Positions 35,901 through 46,270 of a stretch of DNA of 64,000 nucleotides are shown here, one piece after another. Source of the DNA: Takakia lepidozioides (Eukaryota; Streptophyta; Takakiopsida; Takakiales; Takakiaceae); contig CM060731.1 in the NCBI GenBank assembly GCA_030704615.1, positions 62,910,756-62,974,755 on the forward strand, given 5' to 3'. Under the pieces are notes generated by a model that was not told the origin of the DNA, searched no databases, and saw only the letters and a program-made list of their open reading frames with translations. The position numbers and the translations under genes are program-made. The stretch's first letter is position 1. Each line of letters opens with the position of its first letter.

Positions 35901-38900
35901 TTGTTTGAGTAAATCCTTCTAAAAACGAAAGGATGCCATTGCAAGTCTTCAAGGAAACTAGGTTTGGTATGACCTCAGAGCCAGTTATTCAGTCAGATTG
36001 GCGGATTAGGTCTAAGATCACTGGCATTCAATTTTCAGGGTTTGTTTGTTGACCTGCAGTGATCCCAGTAAGGTTCTTGTCCCCATCATTACTCTGGGCT
36101 TTGCAAATGGGACCACCTTCCAAATTTCTGATCCACTAGTAGGGATTTACAATTCTAAGGTTGGTTCCCTCCTACCTCCATGCAGTAACAAGCTTGTCCT
36201 CTTGCCCCTTTTGTGAGATTCTAGAGCTTATCTGTGCAAAAGTTTCTTTGTCAACCACATGGTGCTTTGCACCTGTCATATAATTTTTGTGTGAATACCA
36301 AGACTGGATTATCTTTCCACCACGTCTTCTGCAAGAAAATTTGTTATCATAGAACTACTGATAGAAGTAGCTTAATTTAGCATGGATTGATACTAGAACT
36401 TCCTTGGAAACTGCAAGGCATCTTTGAAGAACCTTGAGGTAACACAGATTGAACCCACTGTAGGTAGGTAACAGGCTGTACAATTGCGCTTTTATATGGC
36501 TTCAGGGCTTTACTCGAGACTGTATTGTTTTTAAATTGAATCAACTGGAATATGAACTGCAGAGGATAAGTGAGGGTTGAAGGCAATCAACCATCAGGTA
36601 GAGATTGTTTTTCATCATGGGGCTGATGACGGAGCAATTAAGGGTTACATCACTCTGTGCTAAGATTTTCTTCTCGTTTTACAGACGGGCGGACTTGTTG
36701 GATTCTGCTTGGCAGTCCTTGACAGCCAAAGTGATATCAACATTATTGGCCGTATGTGTTCTCCTCCATCCTCCACATTCACTGATGGTGTCTTAGTGCA
36801 TTCACATGACTCTTGTGGCTTGAAATCCTGGGTCTTACAGCACCCACCTGGACTGCCAGCAAGCTTTTACAAATCACCCTTGGAACTACAAAAAACGTGG
36901 AAATCAGTGATGAGTATTGGAATGTCAGCAATAATCTATTTTCAATTATATGATGCTACCATTTTTCCACCTCCTTTTTAACTGACTACGTTGCTTTCTT
37001 GCGGAAGTGTTATTTCCTTGTGGGATTCTCACAATGGTGTCTGTGGTTGTGGTACAGAGAATTTCATGACAGGTTACAGCATCACTTTCGATCGGGAGAC
37101 AATGAAGCTAGGTTGGTATGCAACTTCCTGTAAGTATTCTAACACCAACCAGATAGTGAAATGTTCTGCATGTGCTTTGATCCTCTGGTTTCTTATCGGA
37201 AACCAAAGTTCTTTGTCAAAAAATACTGCATGCTGGTAACTCAAGTGTAAAACATTGGACGACGTGAGAAATGGACTCTATTCTGGAACGACATTTCTGT
37301 ACAACTCAACAAACTAAATCAAAACGGAAATTTCCATTCCTTAGCCGCAATCCGACCCATTTATTGGAAAACATCTGTGTTAGGATAGAAAACCTTTTGC
37401 AACGTTCTGCACTCTTATGACGTCTTGACCTGTCAAGTTCACTAAACTGTACAGATGGGATGGATGAGCCATCCTTCCTCTGGCTAAGTATACCTCGGTC
37501 TCAAAACCGTTGGACTATCCTCCTTATGTTTACTGTTGGAGTATCCTCCTTCGGGTGGCATCATCTCTCTCTCCCTCTCTATCTCCATCTAAACTGGGGT
37601 CTGTGGCCACAAGGCTACGGCAAACGTCTTGAACGTCAAATTCTCAAGGGAATTGTGCCTGTACCCCTGTTTACCAACTTTGAAAGTCTCGAGGCTGAGC
37701 CGAAATCCCAGGCCCTCCTGAGGCCTAGTTTTTGGGCAAATCACACACAGCAGATTGATGTTTGTGTGAAGGGATTTCTAGAGGATATCTGGAAAACCCG
37801 AATTAATTCTATATATCAAGGTAAGTCTTACTACCAACGTCAGCCCCTGACAGAGGTAGGTTCTGTCCCTTTTGTTCCCGCTCAAACTGGGCGCGGGGTC
37901 AATGGCCACACGGCAAACAACGTCTAATGAGTACAATCTCTCCGCCCAAACTGGGCCCAGGGTCTATGGCCACAAGCCTATGGCAAGCGTCTTATGAGGG
38001 CATTCTCTCTCTCTCTCTGTCAACTCTCTCTCTAAGTTAGCTGATGTATCCAAGCTTCTCAACATCTGCTGGTATACCCATCATAACTTTGATCCTTAGT
38101 TTGAGTTGAATAGGGCAAGCAGTTCATCTCTCTTCCCATGACAACTTGTACTTTGCCTGACTAGATGATGAAGATAGACTTTCCTGTGACCAAAATTAGC
38201 AGCAGTTTGACAGGATAATGTTAAGGACTTGCATATTACAGGTTACAAGTATCAATACAAGTACCGAAAATCCTCCGGCCCGCGGTCTCTTGGCCAAGCA
38301 GATTGGTATCTGGTGGTTTTGGCCGTTCTCTTCTTACTGTAGAAGACGAGACCCAGTTAACTTCAACCCAAGTGGAAGCTTTACTCTCTTGGGATACTCC
38401 ATCTACTCAAAGGTCTATCAAAACTTGGACCTTTCTGCACAAGTGACTTGTCATAGCATCCCTGTAAAAGCCCAAATGAGATGAGTGAAGGGTTCACTGG
38501 ATCACTGATTGACTTTTTCAGTGAAGAAACTTAATAATCACAGGTGGACAAGAATTAAAATATGGAGAAAAAAAAGAGAATGTGAAATGCCCCATGTCTA
38601 TCTCAGAGTGTCAGGAATATGAGCAGTGAACACACTACAACAGACGTATGAATCACATCCGTACTTGCATCTTACAACAACCAATTGCTTGCATGCTTGA
38701 CATTTTATTCTGGGCCAATCATGTTCGTCTATGGAGGTAGCACTACGGCTGAACAAGCAGGAACATGAACAATTTTCTGTCTGGCAAAGAAGGAGCAAAT
38801 TGTCCATGTCATAAGCTTTCTCTAAAGATTGATCATGGTGGTTTAATGGGTTGCTTGCTTGCATTGGCAAATTGGCAAATTGTGGCTGCAGGCTATGGAT

Positions 38901-39175
38901 CGAATCAAACAGAATCACTGCAAGCACCTGTACCAGCCCCTGCAGTGGTGGCCCCAGCACCAGGCCCCCAAAAAGCTGGCTCCTCGTCATCCTCCTCTCC
39001 TAGTCCCTTGGAGTCACCTCCTCCTGCACCTGTGCAATCTTCTCCAGAGGTCCCAACCCCAACATCACCTGAGGCCAGCCCACCTTCAAGTGCAGCAACT
39101 ATTCTAAGCCCACCCTCAACGATTTCAGTGTTGATAGCTGCACTTTTTTTCCTTACTTTTCAAAGACAGTGGTGA
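32905..39175 (+). CDS. Plant aspartyl protease, APF1-like, GPI-anchored, 10 exons
   Basis: This is a pepsin-family (A1) endopeptidase of the plant class usually at the cell surface. In-frame exons are 32905-33248, 33567-33708, 33903-34135, 34521-34748, 35210-35348, 35591-35655, 36060-36159, 36685-36751, 37058-37129 and 38892-39175, giving 557 aa. Residues about 17-38 form a signal peptide. The prosegment-like FSLEIMHRFSDKARDQ and GSVEYHRMLRKRDYFRHGGR are typical of this subgroup. Catalytic sites are DTGSDLLWLPC (Asp135) and DTGTSYTYL (Asp343). The fold ends at FMTGYSITFDRETMKLGWY. A Pro/Ser-rich linker and a C-terminal hydrophobic tail (ISVLIAALFFLTF, then QRQW) indicate GPI anchoring. All splice phases match. 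An internal start near 32938 is also possible. The substrate is unknown. Confidence 0.95.
37130..38891 (+). other. Large last intron of the protease gene, with internal repeats
   Basis: This 1,762-nt intron is far longer than the other eight (roughly 195-530 nt). It contains three related copies of a block with AAACTGGG, GTCTATGGCCACAAG and GCAAACGTCTT-type words at about 37590-37635, 37885-37925 and 37950-37997, and a CT microsatellite near 38005-38030. These suggest an inserted repeat that is spliced out. Confidence 0.75.
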
Positions 39176-39179
39176 TTCT

Positions 39180-39995
39180 CACTCAGCATAGCTCAAACCA
39201 GTTTCAAATTCTCTTTGATTCAGTTGATGGTGGGCCCTGCACAACAGCACCAGCCAGCAGCTGCATGGACTTTGAGATGACAACCATACCACACTCTCAT
39301 GCTTTCTTCTTCTTCTTATGGGATATTTATTAGTTTAGATGGGGTACTGAAACCCCTGGTGAAGGAGGGCAGTGACCCCCATGTCAAGAAAGAAGCTCAG
39401 CCTTAGTTATTCTGGCATCAGATCTTTTCTGTCATGTTCTATCCTGTTGCCTAGGAGAATGGTAGATGAAAACCTGGACCAGTTTGAGGATGGCAACTGG
39501 AATGGGTCTGCAAGCACCTTCGTGCATCGTAGATTCATAACATCACACTGAATGCTTTTCTGTTTCATTTGTGGTCTGTTCTCTGCAGATGCTAATTTAA
39601 GAGCACAGTTGCAATCTCTCATTTGCAAGTTTCCCTGTGCATGTTGGAGGTGTGGAGTTGAAATATCGAAGTAGAGAGATGAGGGACTCTGTTTGGAATA
39701 GATACAAACAGTATGTCTGATTCAAAGTATTCAACGTGGATGTCATGAATAATCCAGCACCTCAATTGCCATCACCTTTGTGCGTATGCTTGTACCCAAG
39801 ACACGTCATTCAGAAAACCCTCCAGAGATGGCTTTCAAAGCGGAAATCTCTCGTACACCTGTGCACAAGCCGGGAAGCATGGTCAGAGCCGCTGCCCTCC
39901 AACTGTACCCGTCTTACGAGCAATTTTTTCCATGCCATAGCCTTTGCAAGGCGCGACAAATTATTAGGCGCGACAAATTATTAGCCGTGCGAAAC
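39180..39995. other. Protease 3' flank and U2 upstream region
   Basis: Only short ORFs occur here, none of them recognised. Just upstream of the U2 promoter a GCGCGACAAATTATTAG-like 17 bp phrase occurs twice in tandem (about 39951-39983). Confidence 0.5.
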
Positions 39996-39998
39996 TTT

Positions 39999-40010
39999 AG
40001 TCCCATATCG
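39999..40010 (+). promoter_or_regulatory. Plant snRNA upstream sequence element (USE)
   Basis: AGTCCCATATCG matches the plant USE consensus RTCCCACATCG with one change. It lies about 60-70 bp upstream of the U2 start, and the gap to the TATA box (about 28 bp) is the longer spacing used by RNA polymerase II snRNA genes. Confidence 0.9.
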
Positions 40011-40037
40011 TTTGCCCAAGTTTGGTGTTCACCAGGG

Positions 40038-40043
40038 TATATA
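40038..40043 (+). promoter_or_regulatory. TATA box of the U2 snRNA gene
   Basis: TATATA lies 26-31 bp upstream of the first U2 base, which is the expected position in plant snRNA promoters. Confidence 0.88.
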
Positions 40044-40068
40044 GGGCGCCAGGCGTCCCTGGTACGGC

Positions 40069-40258
40069 ATACCTTTCTCGGCCTTTTGGCTAAGATCAAG
40101 TGTAGTATCTGTTCTTATCAGTTTAATATCTGATACGAGACTCATCGAGTCTCATGATATTAATCTAATTTTTCTCGGGTGCGAGCCCTCTCGGTAGCTT
40201 GCTACCCGGGCCCGCGAGCGTCGTCTTGGTATTGCACTACCTCCTTGGCTGGCGCAAC
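40069..40258 (+). ncRNA. U2: U2 spliceosomal snRNA
   Basis: U2 pairs with the intron branch site in the spliceosome. The gene starts with the invariant ATACCTTTCTCGGCCTTTTG and runs through the near-invariant region with the branch-site recognition GTAGTA at 40102-40107 and the stem-loop IIa sequence TCAGTTTAATATCTGA. An Sm-binding AATTTTT lies at 40167-40173, followed by a GC-rich stem-loop III/IV region ending near GGCTGGCGCAACCC. The 5' end is exact; the 3' end is estimated from the usual ~190-196 nt. An intact USE and TATA box suggest an active copy. No second copy was seen in the window. Confidence 0.96.
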
Positions 40259-40259
40259 C

Positions 40260-41000
40260 CTCCCCCGCGGGGGACCCTAATAACCTAATCAGGAGTTTAG
40301 GCAGGAAACTATCTTCAGCTCATTTTAATGTTGCGGATGTTGGCATATATGAACTTTTCCACTGACGTAAACGGTTACCGAATCTTTGTTCGTTATGGTT
40401 TCCCATAGTTCCGTGAGTGCCCTATGAATGGGACAGTCTGCCTCCGATGCTCTAAACGATGAAGAAATCCACAGACTCTAGAAAGTAGACTTCTGCTTTG
40501 TATGTGCACACCGAAGATGCCCAAAAACGCTCTTCCATGCCAATGCAATTTTCAGTAGGGAAATCTCGAAGTCCTAAGAACGCAACGAGGGAAGAGATTG
40601 GGAGGGGATGGCGGACGCCAGGGATCACGAATCGCACTGCCTTTACAGCATGTTGGTGCCCACCTAGTGCGCACTGCCTGTATATCGTGCTGCTTTGCTA
40701 TCTTCTCTTCAACGCTCTGAAGTGAGCATTTTTTGGATCTGTCATTTTCTTCGTTTGTTGATTTTGAATTCGAAGTTGTTGTGGAATGTGGCTGGTAGAC
40801 AACGGCCTGTGGTAAACCTTTAGAGGCAGATGTGGCCGGTGATTTGAGCATTCTGATTTTCAAAGTTGTCTTCCAACTTGATTTCGTTGCCCTCTGGGTT
40901 CGGAGCCTTAACCTCCAACATGATTATCAGACTTCAAGTAGGCTCCACTTGCCGTCGTACGTGGTCCAGATGAGGAAGCACGCGTCACATTGGTGGCCCA
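40260..41000. other. U2 3' flank, no gene recognised
   Basis: A 3'-box-like AGTTTAGG lies about 40 bp past the U2 end, but it is not diagnostic. The rest holds only short unrecognised ORFs up to the edge of the hAT element. Confidence 0.45.
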
Positions 41001-41234
41001 TCGGCAGGGTTGCACACATCAGGGACGTCACGTCACGTCGGACCTGACGCTGACACGACCAACGTTACGTCAGTTTTGTCGGAAAATCAGTAAAACATGA
41101 GTTAGATGAAAAATATGCCACGTAGGTGGACACGTTGTATTCCAAGCGACACCTTGGCAAGTGAATGAATTATTTTATAAATTACTCCATCCGCCAATAG
41201 GTGAGGTCATTTTTAAATCATTATTGTTAAATTG

Positions 41235-41900
41235 GTGCGATCTCCAAATGGTGGTGGTCGCAGAATTTATCTTATTTTTTAATAGTTGCGACCACCAGCA
41301 AAAAGGTTGTCGCAGCATTTTTTGTTTTTTAAAAATAGATTCGACCACCAGCAGGGGTGTTCGCATTTTTTCTTTTCTTAAACAGTTGCGACCACCACTA
41401 CTAGTGATCGCACAATTTTTATTTTATTTGTAATAGGTGCGACCACCATAGGGGGGTGGTCGCAACATTTTTCTATTTTTTAATATCTGCGACCACCAGC
41501 ATGGGGGTGGTCGCAGCATTTTTCTGTTTTTTTAATAGGTGCGACCACCAGCAAGGGGGTGGTCGAAGAATTTTTATTTTTTTTCGGTTTTAAAAAATAT
41601 TCTTTGTGACCACGAGCACGGGGGTGGTCGCAGCATTTTATTTTTTTTTAATAGGTGCGACCACCAGCATGGGGTGGTCGCAGAAATTTTCTATTTGTTT
41701 AATTGGTGCGACCACCAGCAGGGGGTGGTCGCAGCAATTTTATTTTTTATTATTTATTTTTTTTAAATAATCTCTATGACCACGAGCATGGGGATGGTCG
41801 CAGCATTTTTCTTTTTTTTAATAAGTGCGACCACCAGCATGAGGGTGGTCGCAGCAGTTTTTTAAAAAAAATAACATGCGACTTCCTCGTGCGACCTGGA
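41235..41900. repeat. Left array of ~13 palindromic units
   Basis: Units follow the form TGCGACCACCAGCA, a short G-run, GGTGGTCGCA, then an AT-rich spacer beginning GCATTTTT. Successive units are about 50 bp apart (range about 47-70). Each unit is an imperfect palindrome with a stem of about 10 bp. Central units near 41489-41730 are the most regular; the outermost ones have decayed. Confidence 0.93.
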
Positions 41901-42276
41901 GCGGTCGCAACATTGGACCTGATTCGTCAAGGGTGTGAGGCTTAGAGGCTGGAGGGTATATAAGGTGGTCCCAATGTCCCTCACTTCTTTTGTGGCAAAC
42001 ACTTTTGTGGCGAGTGAATGTTCTCTATTCCTTGAGCAAGAGTGTAAGCCCAAGAGGAGGGTGCGGACTTTTTGCTGTTGTGGCTTCCACCAGAGCCACT
42101 GCAGCAAATTGTCGAAAAGCACAATACTACATGGTGCATTGATCCACTTGGATTGATGTCGTAGTGTTAAGTCATCGCATTCTGTTCTAACTTCTATTTG
42201 CTCTTGACAAATCTACCAAGTACACTAATGTTCTTCGTTCAACCTTAAGTCTGTGGTTAGGGTTTTGGGTGTGAGA

Positions 42277-44228
42277 ATGAGGGAGGAGTGGATCCCTTGG
42301 TTTACCATAGACCCGCACAAAAAGGACGGTGTTCAATGCAATCTTTGTGCATTGAAGCTGGCGGGTCGCAAAGATCGCATGTTATATCACATCGGCTATA
42401 GAGATGGGAAAAATGCAGGGGTTAGTTTGTGCCCAAAAGCCTCCATGCGAGTGAAAGCCCACTTTGCCCAATATGGAGGCAATATCCCATCGTCTCTTGA
42501 TGTGGCCGCGGCTTTTGAGCCAAACACTCCAGGTTTCAAACTGTCCCTCAGAGTTGTACCCAGGGGGATTCTTGCGAGGCGTCTACTGTTCGTGGAGAAG
42601 CCGGTGGGTCAGGAGCAACACCCGATTATACGCCAGCACTTGTACGAACCAGACCATTGAGGCAACAATCAATGCAAGAAGGCTTAAATTTGTCGCACTG
42701 GAGGACTCTGGATAAGAAGTGGGCCCAATTTTTCTACAAGGCCAATATTCCGTTCAATGTCTCGAGGCTTCCTTCGTTTGTGACTGCTGTCAAAGCCACG
42801 TCCGATTCCAAGTCCACATACACACCTCCGAGTTATCGCGATCTTTGCACATGATTGCTAGAAGAGGCTATGTCTGACCTCACCCAAAAGGTGAATAAAA
42901 AGACAAGTGATTCTCTCCGGAAATATGGAAGCACTATATGTGCGGACGGTTGGAGTTCTGTTACTAATCGTCCACTGTTCAATGTCATGCTGGTCTGTCC
43001 TGCGGGGGAACAATTTTTGGGATCCGTTGACACAAGCGGGGAGAGAAAAGATGCACGTTATCAAGCAGGGTTGTTGACGAGTTACATCGATAAAATTGGA
43101 GCTGATAAAATTGTCCAAGTGTGCACGAACAATGCATCTAACATGGTTAATATGGCCGATATTTTGATTGTACGATATCCCCATCTATATTACCAAGGGT
43201 GTGTTGCTCATATCTTTGATCTCCTTTTGGAGGATTGGGGAAAAGAATCATGGATGAAACAACTAGTAAAAAGGGCAAAGTCGGTTGTGACGTTCATACG
43301 TACACATCACATCCCTCTGGCATTGTTTAGAAAGCATGAACCCAAATACAGCCTTAGGAACCCGGGTGAAACCCGCTTTGCCACAAATTTTTTGATGGTG
43401 GATCGACTCGTGACTGTGAGGGCGGGTCTGGAGCAGGTGATCATTGACCCTCAATGGGATGCGTATGTGGGCACCTTACGCGACTCTCATAAGTCCAAGT
43501 CTTTGAGCAAAAGTCGGAGGGTCCGCGCAACCATTCGCTCCGACGATTTTTGGGCGAAATGTGCAAATTTTGTGTACATGGTGGAGCAGGTGTTGCGGGA
43601 GTTTGATAGAAAACAACCAATAATGGGTAAAGCATGGTTGATATTGGAAAACCTTGAGAAGCACGTGCAATCCTTGAGGCATCCTCCATTTTCTATGGAC
43701 GATGATTTGGCGGCAAGGACCGAGGATGTATTTTACGACCGCAAACGGATGGTTCGCACGGACTTGCATTATGCAGGGGCCTTGTTGAATCCATTCTTGC
43801 TGGACAATACGGATTTGAGAGACGATTTGGATGCCAAAGCCGGGTTTGTACGGGTCATCATGCAACTTGCGCCCTTAAACATGGCAAAGTGAGCGTTGTC
43901 CGAGTACCAGTACTTCTCGGATCGGCAGAATCCTTTCCATGACATGCCGGATCCAAAAGCAATGAACATATTGCCACATGAATGGTGGGATCTGATTGGA
44001 GCTGGAGCAAGAACGTTAGCTCCCATTGCAAAGCGTATTCTTGCTCAAGTGTGCTCTGCCTCGTCCTGTAAGCGAAACTGGAGCAGTTACTCGTTTGTTC
44101 ACAGCAACAGGTTGAATCATGCCAGGGCTGACAAATTGGTTTACGTCTACATGAATTGTAGGCTACTGCGAGAGAGGAGAGCAAGTGACGCATCTGCATG
44201 GTACGAGAAGAATCTGTTGTTTAAATAA
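42277..44228 (+). pseudogene. hAT transposase, DUF659 family, inactivated
   Basis: The transposase cuts and joins transposon ends. An N-terminal BED-like zinc region (VQCNLCALKLAGRKDRMLYH, later SLCPKAS) lies in the first frame (up to 42660). After a frame change come the DUF659/RNase H-like core (42855-43892: CADGWSSVTNRPLFNVML, VDTSGERKDA, GCVAHIFDLLLEDWGK, RNPGETRFATNFLM) and the C-terminal dimerisation domain (EWWDLIGAGARTLAPIAKRI, CSASSCKRNWSSYSFVHSNR, LNHARADKLVYV). In-frame TGA stops at 42852-42854 and 43890-43892 and the frameshift near 42600-42660 inactivate it. The second catalytic Asp position (usually TDNA) reads TNNA, another sign of loss. Confidence 0.93.
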
Positions 44229-44941
44229 TCTGCCTCAGAGGTCCAATCTAACAACAATGATGACACTGACGCCGCGAGGGACTCTGACTCCGACGGTTGG
44301 GATGGGTCCGATGATGTGGGCAATCCTCCACATGACCCATATGAATTTAATGACGATGATGCTGTAATGCATCCATCCTTCGATGACCTTGTTGTTGATG
44401 AACTGCGACATGGTGTCATCCCAATTGCAGACCCCCTTCCCCCAGTGGAGCACACTCTCAACAATGAAGTTGAGGTCAACTCTCCCCCACCACGAGTTCC
44501 ACGGACTGCGAGAGATGTGCAGGTCGAATCGTCGAATGATGACAACCGGCCGTTGTCATTCTTTCACCGACATCGTGCCCCTGTGAACCATGCTTCATTT
44601 CACCCCGCTCCATCTCATGTTTCTCTTTCTCAAGCCGATCCATCCCATGTTGGTCCATCTAGTCTCTCTCCCCCTCATGTAATTTCTTCCATCGCTACTC
44701 CGATCCTGGGAGATGGTTCTTCTGCTGCGAGACTTCTGCAAGTCGAACCATCAGATGACGACGATCGGCCATTGTCATTTCATCTGGCCCGACGACGTCC
44801 GCATGTGAACCGTGTTCCCTCGACCCTCGCTGATCCATCTCATGCCCCTTCCTCACATGTCGGCCCCTCTGATGTACGTGCGAGTAGCCTTCCTCATACG
44901 AGACCTGCTCCAAGGCCACCACGAAATCCGGGACAAGCCTA
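44229..44941 (+). other. Open low-complexity extension after the transposase
   Basis: The transposase frame continues open past its TAA to 44941. It encodes an acidic Asp-rich stretch and then Pro/Ser/His-rich sequence in which a DDDRPLSF-type phrase occurs twice (near 44537 and 44756) with HVGPS-type phrases. It could be the original transposase tail beyond a nonsense change, or a second product. No domain is recognised. Confidence 0.5.
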
Positions 44942-45534
44942 GAAACGGCAGAGAATTATGCAACCTTTTGTTGGTGACCGACCTGTGAACAGGCCTGATA
45001 CCCTAGATGGTATTCATGATAGGAGTGGAAATCGACCAGAGAGACAACTGAACACCTCCGAGGACGACTACAGGTCCAACGGTCAGTTGCCTCTGGAAAT
45101 GAAAGAACAGATGGAGATCATGATTCTAGCACTGATCATGGGAACGGGAGTGAAATGAGTGGGGACGAAGATTTTATACTAGACGTGAGATCATACCATT
45201 GTCGTCGTGCCAGACGGAATTAGGTGCAGCTATAACTTCTGTGACCTGTCACATGATGTGTAGTATGTTTCCATGGTTCAATTTGGGTACATGCATACGT
45301 GTACGGAAATAAAAATGGTGGAATATGTGTACCCAAGAAAGGATTTGGTGGTTATGCGTGTGTTTGTGTTTCGTCATTACCTTTACATTGTTGATTTCCT
45401 ATTATGGTTTCGAAAGCCACAAAAGCCAAGTGCAGCTCCCAATATTCATCTTCCCATTCACAAATCCATGGGAAGTCGATACATGTGCTTTTCATCTGCC
45501 TCTCCAAACATACATACAGGTGCAAGGGGGCCAA

Positions 45535-45695
45535 CCTCCTGGTGGTCGCACCTATTTTTAAAAAAAACAATTGTGTGACCACCAGTAGCGGTCGTCGCAA
45601 CTGTTAAAATAAAAGAAAAATGTTGCGACCACCCCCTGCTGGTAGTCGCACCTATTTACTGATTTACTGATCACCCCTGCTGGTGGTCGCAGATT
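45535..45695. repeat. Right array of ~4 palindromic units, inverted
   Basis: Units here read GCGACCACCCCCTGCTGGTAG and similar. This is the reverse complement of the left-array unit: the C-run comes before CTGCT, whereas on the left AGCAG comes before the G-run. The inverted orientation shows that the two arrays belong to the two ends of one element. Confidence 0.9.
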
Positions 45696-45739
45696 TTATT
45701 TTATTTTATTTTGGGAAACACCTGGGAGCGACAGCTCAC

Positions 45740-46270
45740 AAATCAGGCCCCTTAGTAGTGAGAGGAGACAACACCCCCCACGGGGGAAGGCCGCGCCACC
45801 CGTGTTAGATGCGCCTTTCCATGGCGAATTTAGGCTGCAACCTCCTTGGTTGACCTCCAGCCCAAAGGCGCCTAAGACGCCGACACTTTAGTGTTGGGCT
45901 CTGCCTTTTTTGGCAACTCTCTACAAAATAGCTTAACCACTTATAAAGCTAGTTAGCACTGCCTCCCATGGTCCTCTATGGCCAGGGGGCTTATGAACAT
46001 AGATATGAACTTAATAATATGGAAATTTTGGCGATAGCTTTGCCGTCTCATGCAATATGGCCGTTGCCACTAAGCTAGAAAGGGAAATTTGACAAGAGCT
46101 TGGCCACTTCATGCAAGCTCGCCCTCTCCTTGAACATAATAATGGACATCTACCCTCACTTCCATGACGTAATTGGGTTAGATTCCTAAGGCCCTGTCTC
46201 CTGGGGCTTCACACCTGTGCTCTTCACACATGTACATAGAGATGCACACACATCCTCTTTGAAAGAGAGT
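45740..46270. other. Intergenic spacer between hAT element and dispersed repeat
   Basis: No gene is recognised. 45770-45905 is GC-richer than its surroundings with a CCCCCCACGGGGG palindrome near 45774-45787. Confidence 0.4.

Larger units (their letters stand above)
41005..45740 (+). mobile_element. Dead hAT transposon (DUF659-type) with subterminal palindrome arrays
   Basis: A transposase remnant lies between two arrays of the same palindromic unit in opposite orientation, which is the organisation of hAT subterminal transposase-binding repeats. The left end carries CAGGGTTGC-like and CAGGGACG-like words near 41005-41025 but no matching right terminus or 8-bp target duplication was identified, so the outer borders are approximate. 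Confidence 0.85.

Noticed and set aside
40498-40863. ORFs on both strands just after the U2 gene as a possible protein gene
   Set aside because: No domain, no splice-linked continuation and open frames on both strands over the same bases; best explained by chance.
41235-41900. CRISPR array (regular ~25 bp palindromic repeats with ~25 bp spacers)
   Set aside because: Spacers are near-identical T-rich sequence, not unique, the host is a plant, and an inverted counterpart array flanks a hAT gene.
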